From: JACPTG01 sp964504135
GTDB lineage: Archaea; Nanobdellota; Nanobdellia; Woesearchaeales; UBA10216
Assembly (NCBI GenBank): GCA_964504135.1
Contig: CAZDCW010000003.1
Location: 1-64,000 of the forward strand
Direction of reading: 5' to 3'
DNA: 64,000 bases
The notes below the pieces were generated by a model, which was given only the letters and a program-made list of their open reading frames with translations, did not search any database and was not told where the DNA came from. Within the stretch, counting starts at the first letter, position 1, and the number at the start of each line of letters is the position of its first letter. Positions 8,264 through 16,834 of this stretch are shown piece after piece. A program made the position numbers and the translations under genes.

Positions 8264-8911
8264 TTAAAGTTTTTCCAAGGTTGTTTTACTGCCAACCACT
8301 ACAGTCACGGCCCAGAAGCATCTGCCATACACTATCTCGGCATCCTCTCCAAAAAGCGGTTGCAGTTCTTCTTTTGTGAAGTAGTTTTTTAGCACTTCTG
8401 TTTCTGTGCCATCCTTTAGCTTTCTTTTCTTGTAGGTGTTCCTGTCACCCTCTTTTGTTATAAGCTCCCCGCCAATGCCTTCCATGAAGTTATTGTCTGC
8501 CATGAATACAGCCCCTTTTGGTTTTAGTGTGGCGTGCAGGCCTTTCAAAAAGTTGTCCAGCCTTTCCTTGGGCACGTGCGAAAGCCAGAAGTTTGCAATC
8601 GCAGCGTCAAATCCTTGGTAGCTTAAGGCATAGGCGTCCGCGATTTCAAAGCTTACAGGGCATGCGTATTTCTTGGCTTTTGCGATGTTTACGACTTCTT
8701 CAACGGCATCAGTGGCCAGGATTCTTCTGGCAGATTCTGACGCCTTTTCAGTCCAGTAACCGGTGCCACATGCGACTTCAATTACATCCAGTCCTTTTAC
8801 AGCCGCCTTCATCTCCTCAGCCAGTTGCCTCTGTTCGAGCTGCCTTTCGGGGTCGTCCCTGTAGTAAACGCTCTCGTATTCCTGCGCCCTTTTCCTGTAG
8901 TATTCTTCCAT
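8264..8911 (-). CDS. Class I SAM-dependent methyltransferase
   Basis: A 215-aa methyltransferase. Motif I is VIEVACGTGYWTEKAS, followed by ILATDAVEEVVNIAK (acidic residue binding the ribose) and AIANFWLSHVPKERLDNFL. The real start is ATG 8911 (MEEYYRKRAQEYE): the longer frame up to 9073 starts at TTG and runs through a CCCGAAAGGG-type repeat, so it is spurious. It lies 25 nt upstream of the RfbH-like gene and probably modifies a sugar or lipid-linked intermediate. The substrate cannot be told from sequence. Confidence 0.8.
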   Translation of the reverse strand: MEEYYRKRAQEYESVYYRDDPERQLEQRQLAEEMKAAVKGLDVIEVACGTGYWTEKASESARRILATDAVEEVVNIAKAKKYACPVSFEIADAYALSYQGFDAAIANFWLSHVPKERLDNFLKGLHATLKPKGAVFMADNNFMEGIGGELITKEGDRNTYKKRKLKDGTETEVLKNYFTKEELQPLFGEDAEIVYGRCFWAVTVVVGSKTTLEKL

Positions 8912-8949
8912 TGGGATTGGCTTATGGGGTGGTGAAAAGCATTCCTTTG

Positions 8950-9027
8950 GCAATGCACGAATCTGATGCGTTGAATCCTCCGATTTCCCGAAGGGGCAGC
9001 CAAACCTGAGGTAGCCACAGCCTGCTG
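8950..9027 (+). repeat. Long CCCGAAAGGG-family element, divergent copy
   Basis: Starts GCAATGCACGAAT and contains the hairpin core TTTCCCGAAGGGGCAGCC. It ends GTAGCCACAGCCTGCTG, collinear with the elements at 33952-34024, 37138-37207 and 47413-47500. It lies in the divergent promoter region between the methyltransferase and epimerase genes, and conceptually translates into a false N-terminal extension of the methyltransferase. Confidence 0.6.
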
Positions 9028-9106
9028 TTTTTAATTCTTTTTTTTTATCCGCTGTAAAAGGCAACTGATGCAAACTCTTTTAAATAAATTTTGCGCATTC
9101 AAAAAA

Positions 9107-10087
9107 ATGGGCATTTCAGGAAAAGCAGTTCTTATCACAGGCGGCCTTGGCTTCATTGGCAGCACCATTGCCCATGCGGCAGTCAGTTCAGGTGCTAAAG
9201 TTACTGTTTATGACGCCTGCCTTGACCCTTATGGCTGGAACCCTGCCAATATTGCGGAAATAAGGTCAAAGGTCGAGGTCATTAAGGCTGATGTCCGCGA
9301 CCGGAAGAGGCTGGACGCAGCAGTCAGGGGCAAGGACATCATATTTGACTGCGCTGCCCAGGTGTCCCATACCTTGTCAATGTCTGACCCTTTTCTTGAC
9401 CTTGACATCAACTGCAGGGGAGCGCTTAACCTTCTGGAAACAGTGAGGAAGGTAAATGACAGGGCAAGGGTGGTCTATGCATCCACAAGGGGGGTGATAG
9501 GGACGGCTAGGAAAAGCCCTGTGGACGAAAGCCATCCAACAGACCCTGCTGATGTCCAGGGCATTAACAAGCTGGCAGCCGAAAAATATTATCTTCTTTA
9601 CCATAGGGCTTACGGCCTTGCCACAACTTCAATGCGCATTTCCAACGCCTTTGGCCCGAGGGCTCAGGTGAGGACTGGCGATTATGCCATTGTCAACTGG
9701 TTTGTGAAGCGCGCTCTTTCAGGCGAGCCTCTTGCTGTTTTCGGTGATGGCAGCCAGACAAGGGATTACATTTATGTTGACGATATTGCTGAGGCCATGC
9801 TGCTCGCGGCAGCTTCGGATAAGGCCATGGGTGAGGTTTTCATGCTTGGCTCTGGGGTTGAGACTAAGTTTATTGATGTTGTAAGGCTCATAGAAAAGCT
9901 TGTTCCGGGTGCTAAGGTTGAGATGAGGCCCTGGCCTCCTGAAAGGAAGGCTATTGAGATTGGGAGGTTTGTCGTGAGCACTGGTAAGGTCAGGCGGCTG
10001 CTGGGCTTCAGGCCAAGGGTGTCGCTTAATGAGGGTATGAGGCGCACAGTTGACTTCTACAGGCATAGGCTGAAGGAATACTTGTGA
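9107..10087 (+). CDS. NAD-dependent nucleotide-sugar epimerase/dehydratase (extended SDR)
   Basis: A 326-aa extended short-chain dehydrogenase. The N-terminus has the Rossmann motif ITGGLGFIGSTIAHA, the active site is predicted at the Y-x3-K motif (YYLLYHRAYGLATTSMR in the sugar-epimerase context), and a C-terminal sugar-binding part includes DYIYVDDIAEAM. ATG 9107 is chosen because CTTTTAAATAAA (9077-9088) sits about 25 nt upstream; the track start at 9068 precedes that promoter. Together with the adjacent dehydratase and methyltransferase it likely makes an activated unusual sugar. The exact substrate is unknown. Confidence 0.82.
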   Translation: MGISGKAVLITGGLGFIGSTIAHAAVSSGAKVTVYDACLDPYGWNPANIAEIRSKVEVIKADVRDRKRLDAAVRGKDIIFDCAAQVSHTLSMSDPFLDLDINCRGALNLLETVRKVNDRARVVYASTRGVIGTARKSPVDESHPTDPADVQGINKLAAEKYYLLYHRAYGLATTSMRISNAFGPRAQVRTGDYAIVNWFVKRALSGEPLAVFGDGSQTRDYIYVDDIAEAMLLAAASDKAMGEVFMLGSGVETKFIDVVRLIEKLVPGAKVEMRPWPPERKAIEIGRFVVSTGKVRRLLGFRPRVSLNEGMRRTVDFYRHRLKEYL

Positions 10088-10090
10088 GCA

Positions 10091-10774
10091 TTATCGGCTC
10101 ATGTACTTTTTCTTTGAGGCCGGGTCAAGCCTTTCTATTGAGTACCTGAGCATTGTTCTTGGCATTTGCCGGCTGTGCTCGTCGAGGAATTCCCTCAGCG
10201 TTTTTTCGCTTCTTTTTCCCACTTCGCGGAGCATCCAGCCGCTTGCCTTGTGTATGAGGTCGTTTTTGTCATTCATCAGCCCGCAGCAGAGGTCGAGGGT
10301 GGGCTTGTAGTTGCCTTTTCTTACAAAGGCCAGTGTTGAGACTATCGCGATTCTTCTTTCCCATATGCTGGAGGAGGAGGCCAGCCTTTTCAGCAGGCTT
10401 TTCTCTTTTTCCGCCAGGTAATCCCCGATGATGGCCGGAGCTGTCAGGTCAACAAGGTCCCAGTTGTTGACGCACTTCAGGTTTGAGCAGTAGAATTTTT
10501 TCACAGATTCCCTGTTCTTCGGGTATTTGATGGTTAGAATCAGAAGCGCGGTCAGCCTGTGCTCGTGGACTTTGCTGTGGAGGAGTTTGCTTAGTTCTGG
10601 GAGGGGGATTTTCTGGTGTTTTTTGGCGAGCTGCCTCTGCGCTGGCACCGTAATCCCGAGGAAAACGTCGCCTTCCCCGTACTGGCCTTTCCCGCATCGG
10701 AAGAAGCGTGACAGCACTGCTGCCTTGGCAGGGTTCCTTTGGCGTTCCATCTCAGCCATCAGCTCCTTAATCAT
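10091..10774 (-). CDS. AlkD-like DNA alkylation repair protein
   Basis: A 227-aa all-helical HEAT-like repeat protein matching the DNA alkylation repair (AlkD/AlkC) family, glycosylases that excise bulky or positively charged N3/N7-alkyl purines without base flipping. Family-like segments are FFRCGKGQYGEGDVFLGI near residue 25, then KYPKNRESVKKFY, NNWDLVDLTAP and the strongly conserved WERRIAIVSTLAFV. A minus-strand TATA (TTATAAAA, about 10798-10805) lies 25-30 nt before the ATG. It is divergent from the DNA polymerase gene and shares its 60-nt promoter gap. Confidence 0.88.
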   Translation of the reverse strand: MIKELMAEMERQRNPAKAAVLSRFFRCGKGQYGEGDVFLGITVPAQRQLAKKHQKIPLPELSKLLHSKVHEHRLTALLILTIKYPKNRESVKKFYCSNLKCVNNWDLVDLTAPAIIGDYLAEKEKSLLKRLASSSSIWERRIAIVSTLAFVRKGNYKPTLDLCCGLMNDKNDLIHKASGWMLREVGKRSEKTLREFLDEHSRQMPRTMLRYSIERLDPASKKKYMSR

Positions 10775-10836
10775 GCGTGGATGCCGTGCCTCTCAGGTTA
10801 TAAAATTTTATATAAACGCATGTTTCCTGTCAGTTG

Positions 10837-13239
10837 ATGCTAATCAAGTTTTTCCCCATTGATGTAACATATAAGGTTGTGCGCGGCATGCCAGTCATTC
10901 ACCTGTATGGCCGGACTTCTGATGGGAGGCGGGTGTGCGTGGCGGACAGCAGCTTCGAGCCTTATTTCTGGGTGGTGAACGGCCAGAGGGATGATGTTGA
11001 GCGGATTTCAGTCCAGCAGCCAGGCGGCGAGGTAAGGGTTAAGAGGGTTGAGCAGCATCAAAAAAAATACCTGGGCAGCAGCGTGAATGCGCTTAAGGTT
11101 TTCGCCGGCCTTCCTTCTGACGTGCCTTTGCTTCGGAGGGCTGCTTCAATGTATGGCGCTGCGCTTGAGGCAGACATCCCCTTTGCGAGGCGTTATCTTA
11201 TTGATAAGGGCATTGTTCCCATGATGGCCTGTGAGGTGGAGGGCGAATTCGAGCATAACCCTTCCTATAGGGTTCCTGTTTTCAGGGCGGCTTCAGTATC
11301 TGAGTCTTCGGAGGAGGTTGCAGAGGCTCTTAGGATTGTGTCTTTTGACATTGAAACCCACAGCCCTCTGGGCAAGGAGATAAGTCCTGCGGAGCAGCCG
11401 GTTATAATGCTCGGCGTGGCGTCTGACGGGTTTCGGAGGGTAATAACATGGAAGCGGTTTGATACGCGGCTTGATTATGTTGAGTTTGTTGATGATGAGC
11501 GGCAGCTGCTTGAAAGGTTCGTGCAGCTTGTTGAGGAATTGCAGCCTGATGTTCTGGCTGGCTATTATTCTGACGGGTTTGACTTCCCGTTTATGCTTGC
11601 CCGCGCGGCCAGGAATAATGTTCAGTTGCCCATTGGCCTGGATTTCTCCCAGCCAAGGGCTGCAAAGTCGCAGGTTGACGTTGCAGGGGTTGTTCACCTT
11701 GACGTTCTTAAGTTCATAAGGAAGATTTTCGGCAGGTATATGGAAACTCCGGTGTTCGACCTCAATTCAGTGGCTGTGGAGATTCTTGGAGAGGGCAAGC
11801 ATGGCATAGGTCTTGACGGCCTGTGGAATGCCTGGGAGAATAACGTCGGGCTTGAGGATTATTGCAGGTACAATGTCCAGGATGCTGTGCTTACTGGAAA
11901 GCTTGCCCAAAGGCTTTTTCCTAATATGGTGGAGCTGGTCAGGGTGGTGGGCATGCCTTTGGCGGATGTTAGCAGGATGAGCTTTTCGCAGCTGGTTGAG
12001 TGGTATCTTCTTGGCCAGGCAAAGTCTTTCGGCGAGCTTGCCCCTAACAGGCCGGAGTATGTTGAGACAAGGCAGAGGCTGGAGCGCACTTTTGAGGGCG
12101 CTTATGTGCATGAGCCCACTCCCGGCCTTTACAGCGATGTGGCTGTTTTTGACTTCCGCAGCCTTTATCCCACTATAATTTCAGCGCACAACATCAGTCC
12201 TGATATGCTGAATTGCGGCTGCTGCGACCAGGCTTTTGCGCCCGGGCTGAAATTTTGGTTCTGCTCCAAGAGGCGCGGCCTCATTTCCTCTGTTATTGAG
12301 GGTCTGATAACGAGGAGGATGCGCATCAAGGAGCTTCTGAAAAGCGCTGAGGACAGGAAGCTTCTGAAGGCCAGGGAGGAGGCCCTTAAGACCATAGCCA
12401 ACTCCATCTATGGGTATTTCGGCTTCTTTGGGGCAAGGTGGTACAGTATGGAATGCGCTCAGAGCATAACTGCCTTTGGGAGGGATTATATTATGGGCGT
12501 TATAGCCCGTGCCAGGGAGAGGTTTGGCGTGCTTTATTCTGATACTGATTCAATTTTTCTCACCTTGGAGGGGAAGGATAGGCGTGATGCCGAGAGGTTC
12601 GTGGCAGAAATCAACCGGGAGCTTCCTGGCCTTATGGAGCTGGAATTCCAGGGATTCTACCCTGCGGGCCTGTTTGTAGGGACCAGGGAGGGCGGCATTG
12701 GCGCCAAGAAGAAGTATGCGCTGATAACAGAGGAGGGCAACATAAGGATTAAGGGTTTTGAGGCCGTCAGAAGAAACCTCTCTCCAATAGCCAAGGAAAC
12801 CCAGGAGAGGGTGCTGGAGATAGTTTTGAAGGAACGTGCGCCTCAGAAAGCCCTTGAATACATTTCAGCAATAGTGTCAGCTGCCAGGAACAGGGAAATA
12901 CCCGCTCAAAAGATGATTATAACCACCCAGCTTCAGAAGGATTTGGCAAGCTATGATTCCATTGCTCCGCATGTTGCAGTGGCTCAGAGGATGAGGCAGC
13001 AGGGCAGGCAGGTTTTAGTGGGTTCAATGATCAGGTACATAGTGACAGCCGGAAAGGACAGGATTAGGGACAGGGCTAAGTTGCCTGGGGAAGTGAAGGG
13101 CAACGACTACGATTTTGAGTACTACATCAACAACCAGATTCTTCCTTCAGTGGAGAGGATAATGGCGGTGTTCGGCATAGATATAATCCGGGAAGTGGAG
13201 CCCTTGCATCAGAAAAGGCTGGACGCGTTCTTCGGCTGA
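10837..13239 (+). CDS. polB: Family B DNA polymerase
   Basis: An 800-aa replicative or repair polymerase with 3'-5' exonuclease. Exo I is FDIETHS (about residue 171), Exo II YYSDGFDFPF and Exo III YNVQDAV. Polymerase motif A is DFRSLYPTIIS (about 439), motif B KTIANSIYGYFGF (about 518) and motif C YSDTDS (about 569). The protein ends QKRLDAFFG, a canonical PIP box (Q-x2-L-x2-F-F) for binding PCNA. ATG 10837 follows a TATA at 10805-10814, so the upstream TTG is not needed. Length is normal for archaeal PolB and there is no intein. It is followed by EndoQ, which has its own TATA. Confidence 0.96.
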   Translation: MLIKFFPIDVTYKVVRGMPVIHLYGRTSDGRRVCVADSSFEPYFWVVNGQRDDVERISVQQPGGEVRVKRVEQHQKKYLGSSVNALKVFAGLPSDVPLLRRAASMYGAALEADIPFARRYLIDKGIVPMMACEVEGEFEHNPSYRVPVFRAASVSESSEEVAEALRIVSFDIETHSPLGKEISPAEQPVIMLGVASDGFRRVITWKRFDTRLDYVEFVDDERQLLERFVQLVEELQPDVLAGYYSDGFDFPFMLARAARNNVQLPIGLDFSQPRAAKSQVDVAGVVHLDVLKFIRKIFGRYMETPVFDLNSVAVEILGEGKHGIGLDGLWNAWENNVGLEDYCRYNVQDAVLTGKLAQRLFPNMVELVRVVGMPLADVSRMSFSQLVEWYLLGQAKSFGELAPNRPEYVETRQRLERTFEGAYVHEPTPGLYSDVAVFDFRSLYPTIISAHNISPDMLNCGCCDQAFAPGLKFWFCSKRRGLISSVIEGLITRRMRIKELLKSAEDRKLLKAREEALKTIANSIYGYFGFFGARWYSMECAQSITAFGRDYIMGVIARARERFGVLYSDTDSIFLTLEGKDRRDAERFVAEINRELPGLMELEFQGFYPAGLFVGTREGGIGAKKKYALITEEGNIRIKGFEAVRRNLSPIAKETQERVLEIVLKERAPQKALEYISAIVSAARNREIPAQKMIITTQLQKDLASYDSIAPHVAVAQRMRQQGRQVLVGSMIRYIVTAGKDRIRDRAKLPGEVKGNDYDFEYYINNQILPSVERIMAVFGIDIIREVEPLHQKRLDAFFG

Positions 13240-13272
13240 AAAACATTATATAATCGCCTTTGGACTTCCAGA

Positions 13273-14535
13273 ATGATGAACCTCTACGCAGACCTTCACA
13301 TCCACAGCCATTACGCCAGGGCCACGTCTAAGGATTTGAGCCTGGAAAACCTTGAGAAATATGCGAGGGTTAAGGGCCTCGGCCTGCTTGGAACCGGCGA
13401 TTTTCAGCATCCTAAGTGGCAGCAGGAAGTGAAGGAAAAGCTTGTTGAGGACAGTAATGGCATTCTCTGGAGCAAATCCGGCTTTCCGTTCATCTGGCAG
13501 ACTGAGATTGCAGTTGTTTACACCCAGGGCGGCAGGGGCCGGAGGATTCATCATATTATTTTGGCTCCGAATGCTGATGTCGTAACCCAGGTTACTGACT
13601 TCCTGAAAAGGAAGGGCAGGGTGGATTATGATGGCAGGCCGATTTTCGGGTTCAGCAGCATTGAGCTGGTTGACAGCATGATGTCTGTCAGCGAGGATAT
13701 TGAAATAATACCTGCGCATGCGTGGACGCCGTGGTTCGGCGTTTTTGGAGGCATGTCAGGCTTTGACTCGCTGAAGGAATGTTTTGGCGACAGGGCTGAT
13801 AAGATTCATGCAATTGAGACAGGACTCAGCTCTGACCCTCCGATGAACTGGAGGATTAGGGAGCTGGACAGGATAACGCTGGTTTCAAATTCCGATTGCC
13901 ACAGCTTTTGGCCGTGGAGGATAGGCCGCGAGGCAAATATCTTTGAGCTGCCTGAGCTGGGCTATAAGGGGATTATCCGGGCAATAAGGAGCAGGAGCGT
14001 AAAGGGCACGATTGAGGTTGACCCTGCGTATGGCAAATATCACTTTGACGGCCATCGTGCATGTGGAGTCTGCCTGTCGCCTGCAGAGTCCTTGAAAAAC
14101 AGGGATATCTGCCCGAAGTGCAGGCGTAAGCTTACCATTGGCGTGCTTCACAGGGTGGAGCAGCTTGCTGACAGGCCCGCAGGGGAAAAGCCTGATGGCG
14201 CTGCTGGCTTTTTCTCAGTGATTCCGCTGTCAGAAATCATAGGCATGGTTCAGCGCTGCCCAGTGGCTTCGGTGAAGACCTGGAAGGTCTACAATCAGCT
14301 TATAGAAGCCTTTGGGAACGAGTATGCGGTCCTGCTGGAAGTGCCTCAGGAAGAGTTGGCAAAATCATGCGGCAGCAAGCTTGCTGATGCAATAATGATG
14401 AACCGGGATGGCAGGCTCAAAGTTGAGCCAGGGTATGATGGGGAGTATGGCCAGCCAGTCTTGGGTGGCGGCAGAAGTCATGAGGCTGTGGCACAGAAGA
14501 TGCCTAGGCAGACAGGTCTGGGCGCATTTTTCTAG
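13273..14535 (+). CDS. endoQ: Endonuclease Q (PHP-domain DNA repair nuclease)
   Basis: A 420-aa protein with a PHP metal-dependent nuclease domain (N-terminal YADLHIHSHYARAT, later PAHAWTPWFG and SNSDCHSFWPWRIG) and a zinc-finger part (CGVCLSP about 16 residues before CPKC). This is the archaeal EndoQ arrangement. EndoQ is known to cut 5' of deaminated bases (uracil, hypoxanthine, xanthine) and AP sites. The C-terminus is QTGLGAFF, a perfect PIP box, consistent with PCNA-stimulated activity. A TATA at 13245-13252 implies its own promoter; ATG 13276 is an alternative start. It converges with the next gene, overlapping by 4 nt. Confidence 0.93.
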   Translation: MMNLYADLHIHSHYARATSKDLSLENLEKYARVKGLGLLGTGDFQHPKWQQEVKEKLVEDSNGILWSKSGFPFIWQTEIAVVYTQGGRGRRIHHIILAPNADVVTQVTDFLKRKGRVDYDGRPIFGFSSIELVDSMMSVSEDIEIIPAHAWTPWFGVFGGMSGFDSLKECFGDRADKIHAIETGLSSDPPMNWRIRELDRITLVSNSDCHSFWPWRIGREANIFELPELGYKGIIRAIRSRSVKGTIEVDPAYGKYHFDGHRACGVCLSPAESLKNRDICPKCRRKLTIGVLHRVEQLADRPAGEKPDGAAGFFSVIPLSEIIGMVQRCPVASVKTWKVYNQLIEAFGNEYAVLLEVPQEELAKSCGSKLADAIMMNRDGRLKVEPGYDGEYGQPVLGGGRSHEAVAQKMPRQTGLGAFF

Positions 14536-14975
14536 TCAGACCAAGCGACGATTCCAATCATCACGAGATTTACAAGGGGTATTAGTCCGATAATAATTCC
14601 CCACCATGCTGGCTTGTTTCTTGCCTCGCAGATTTTCCACCATAGCCAGCATGGCCATGCCAGCAATGCCACCAGGCCGAGCAGGCCTAGAAGCGGCAGG
14701 AACTGGAGAACAATAGAGGCAAGTGGCACAAACAGCCAGGCCCAGTGCACTTTGGCTATCTGGGTCATGAGGTAGATATTGCCAATAGGAACCCACGCCA
14801 GCCAGGCATTGGCTGTGTTGGTCTTCCTTGCAATCGTCATCAGTACCAGCGCAATATAGATGTAAAATACAATAAATACAGCCAGAATGAGAAGAAGGAA
14901 TGCTGCAAACAAGGCCAGCATCCCGCCTAAGGCTTCAGAACTCCCGGCAAGGTCAGCAGGCAAATGCGAGGGCAT
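14532..14975 (-). CDS. Small integral membrane protein (DUF5684-like)
   Basis: A 147-aa protein with about four hydrophobic segments. The pattern ARKTNTANAWLAWVPIGNIYL, then WWKICEARNKPAWWGI and PLVNLVMIGIVAWSD, resembles the DUF5684 family of small membrane proteins of unknown function. Tryptophan-rich turns lie between helices. A minus-strand TATA (near 14998-15006) precedes the ATG by about 25-30 nt. It is divergent from another membrane-protein gene (15052), so the two may be co-regulated. Function unknown. Confidence 0.65.
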   Translation of the reverse strand: MPSHLPADLAGSSEALGGMLALFAAFLLLILAVFIVFYIYIALVLMTIARKTNTANAWLAWVPIGNIYLMTQIAKVHWAWLFVPLASIVLQFLPLLGLLGLVALLAWPCWLWWKICEARNKPAWWGIIIGLIPLVNLVMIGIVAWSD

Positions 14976-15051
14976 TTTTACTTTTCTCTATTGCCGCGTA
15001 TATAAATCTTTGCAGGAATATTTATAAACATATATCCCGAAGGATAGTCCA

Positions 15052-16071
15052 GTGGTCAAGTACATGGAGGCTGTCAGGAGGGTTTTCTCTAACCCTAACG
15101 CGCTGCTGGTAGGCGTTCTTCTCACATTTATTCCTTACTTGGTTTACTTCCTGCTCATTGTTACACTGGCCCCTGAGGCTGTTGCAAGGGTGTTGGTTGA
15201 TGAGGATACATCGCGTGTTGGGCTTAAGGTTGCCCTTATCATGATTGCCTATGGGCTGCTCCAGGTAATTGCAGGCCTGGCAATTATTGGCTATCTGCTG
15301 AGGTGCGCAAGGACAGAAGGCAGGGCTCCTGATTGGCGTGGCGTGGGCAAGCTCCTTTGGGATGGCTTCAGGGCAGGGGTCATCTCATTGATTTACTATC
15401 TGCCGCTGATAATAATGTTTTTCGCATTTCTGGCCATGCTTGGCCTATTAGTCTTGAGTTCCCTGGGAGCAGAGGACTGGGCCAGCATGATAGGTTCTGG
15501 CACGCCGATTACTGGAACGTCGATTGTAGCAGAAAGTGCAGGCGGCTGGCTTGGCTTTGTGCTGGGGCTTGGCCTGCTGCTGCTTCTTATGCTTCCCCTT
15601 GCCTTGTTCATTATTGTATGGGTTCCGATGGCTGTTGTCCATTTTGGATTTATGGATAGGTTCGCCGCAGGCTTTGATTTCAGGGAAATCAGGAGAAAGG
15701 TGTTTACAGGCAACTATGTTATGTCGCTTCTGGCCATACTTGCGATAGGAATAGTTGCCGTCCTTGTTGTGCTGCTGCCTCTTATCCTGCTGGAGCTTCT
15801 TGCGTTGATTCCGGTCATTGGCCCGGTCTTTAAGCTGGTCGGCGAGTTTATAGCAGCTATAGTGTCAGTTGCAATGGGCATTGTAGCCTACACTATAATC
15901 GGTGAAGTTTACAGGGAGCTTTCAGGGAAGCCGTCTCATGCCGAGGCAGAGCCAGAATCAGCACAGCCTCCAGAGACATCTGCAGGGGTTAAGGCGTCAC
16001 TGAAAAAAAGGTCTGTTAGAAAAAAGGGAAAAAGCCCTAGCAGCAGCCGCAGCCGGACTTTTCGCTCTTAG
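15052..16071 (+). CDS. DUF4013-type multi-spanning membrane protein
   Basis: A 339-aa protein with about six to seven hydrophobic segments, similar to DUF4013 membrane proteins of archaea and some bacteria (repeated GFRAGVISLIYYLP and PVIGPVFKLVGEFIAAIVS regions). The last ~45 residues are cytoplasmic-looking, first acidic and then strongly basic and serine-rich (KRSVRKKGKSPSSSRSRT). The GTG at 15052 is likely the start, because TTTATAAA (15021-15028) lies about 26 nt before it; ATG 15064 is the alternative. Its 3' end overlaps a tiny convergent gene on the other strand. Function unknown. Confidence 0.7.
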   Translation: MVKYMEAVRRVFSNPNALLVGVLLTFIPYLVYFLLIVTLAPEAVARVLVDEDTSRVGLKVALIMIAYGLLQVIAGLAIIGYLLRCARTEGRAPDWRGVGKLLWDGFRAGVISLIYYLPLIIMFFAFLAMLGLLVLSSLGAEDWASMIGSGTPITGTSIVAESAGGWLGFVLGLGLLLLLMLPLALFIIVWVPMAVVHFGFMDRFAAGFDFREIRRKVFTGNYVMSLLAILAIGIVAVLVVLLPLILLELLALIPVIGPVFKLVGEFIAAIVSVAMGIVAYTIIGEVYRELSGKPSHAEAEPESAQPPETSAGVKASLKKRSVRKKGKSPSSSRSRTFRS

Positions 16072-16111
16072 TTTCTTGTTTCGCCTTCTTTACCTTTTGT
16101 TTTGCAGCCAT
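16037..16111 (-). CDS. 24-residue basic protein with C-terminal GCGCC
   Basis: A complete micro-ORF of 25 codons including the stop. The product starts MAAKQKVKKAKQ and ends KSGCGCC: a lysine-rich helix followed by three cysteines at the C-terminus. A good Shine-Dalgarno sequence (GAGGTGG) sits about 7 nt before the ATG. The start lies 10 nt after the stop of the upstream DUF1461 gene on the same strand, so it looks translated as the second gene of that operon. The terminal cysteines suggest metal binding or lipid attachment. The opposite-strand overlap with the DUF4013 tail covers 35 nt. Confidence 0.6.
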   Translation of the reverse strand: MAAKQKVKKAKQETKSEKSGCGCC

Positions 16112-16121
16112 GGTAACCACC

Positions 16122-16754
16122 TCAGCGAAATGCAGGTCGCATCTTCTTTAAATAAGTTTTCCTGAGCAGGACAGCCACGGCCAGGATAACCCCTGAAAGC
16201 ACAGCAGTCCTGAGGGCTATAATCATCGCAAGGTCCTGGAAGAATTGGGCTGGGTAAAGCTTTATCAGCAGGTCAGATTCCTCAAAGAGGTAAGTGCCTG
16301 GCCGGAATAGTGAGAGGTGGAAATTGTCAAAAACCCATCCGAATGGCAGTATCCATAGCAGTCCAATGGCCAGCAGGATGAAAAGCGAGCCGAGGATGGC
16401 TGCCGCTGTGAGGCCCGCCAGCAGCCGCCTCAGCAGGGCTAGGGTTACCGAGGCCGCAATCGCCACCGCTGCTGCCCCCAGCGCCAAAACGAAAAAGGCT
16501 CTTATAATCTGCTTCACATCTGCGAGGTGGCTTTTCTCCCTCTCTGAGAAGTCCATTGGAATATTTCCATTTCCTTTCAGGTAGTCAAGCACTCCTGAAT
16601 TCAGCGAGTCCGCGTCAGGAGCCCTTTCATAGGCTCCTGTTTTTGCAAACTCGGCCCTGTAAATCCCCTGGTCAAGAAACACCGAGGAGAAGCTGGCCGC
16701 AACTATCAGGAAGGCCAGGCTCACAGCCAGGACGGTTACAGGCGCATTATTCAT
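16122..16754 (-). CDS. DUF1461 (TIGR01906) integral membrane protein
   Basis: A 210-aa protein with one N-terminal helix, an extracytoplasmic loop and three further helices. Family-typical signatures are VLDYLKGNGNIPM, the EKSHLADVKQII segment and, in the second loop, VFDNFHLSLFRPG followed by DLLIKLYPAQFFQDL. Function of the family is not known to me. The gene is divergent from metK; its downstream neighbour is the 24-aa Cys-tailed micro-protein. Confidence 0.78.
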   Translation of the reverse strand: MNNAPVTVLAVSLAFLIVAASFSSVFLDQGIYRAEFAKTGAYERAPDADSLNSGVLDYLKGNGNIPMDFSEREKSHLADVKQIIRAFFVLALGAAAVAIAASVTLALLRRLLAGLTAAAILGSLFILLAIGLLWILPFGWVFDNFHLSLFRPGTYLFEESDLLIKLYPAQFFQDLAMIIALRTAVLSGVILAVAVLLRKTYLKKMRPAFR

Positions 16755-16834
16755 TTTGGAATAAATCCCTCAGTAAACCTTTAATATGCCTCACAAGCCG
16801 CTGTCTGCCTATAAATCTTTTGAGAGGTGCAATC

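Noticed and set aside
8912..9073. Longer N-terminus for the methyltransferase
   Set aside because: It would start at TTG and read through a repeat element; the conserved domain begins at ATG 8911.
16556..16834. 279-nt 5' extension of the metK frame
   Set aside because: MetK homology starts at ATG 16835, which has both a TATA and a ribosome site; the extension is antisense to another gene.
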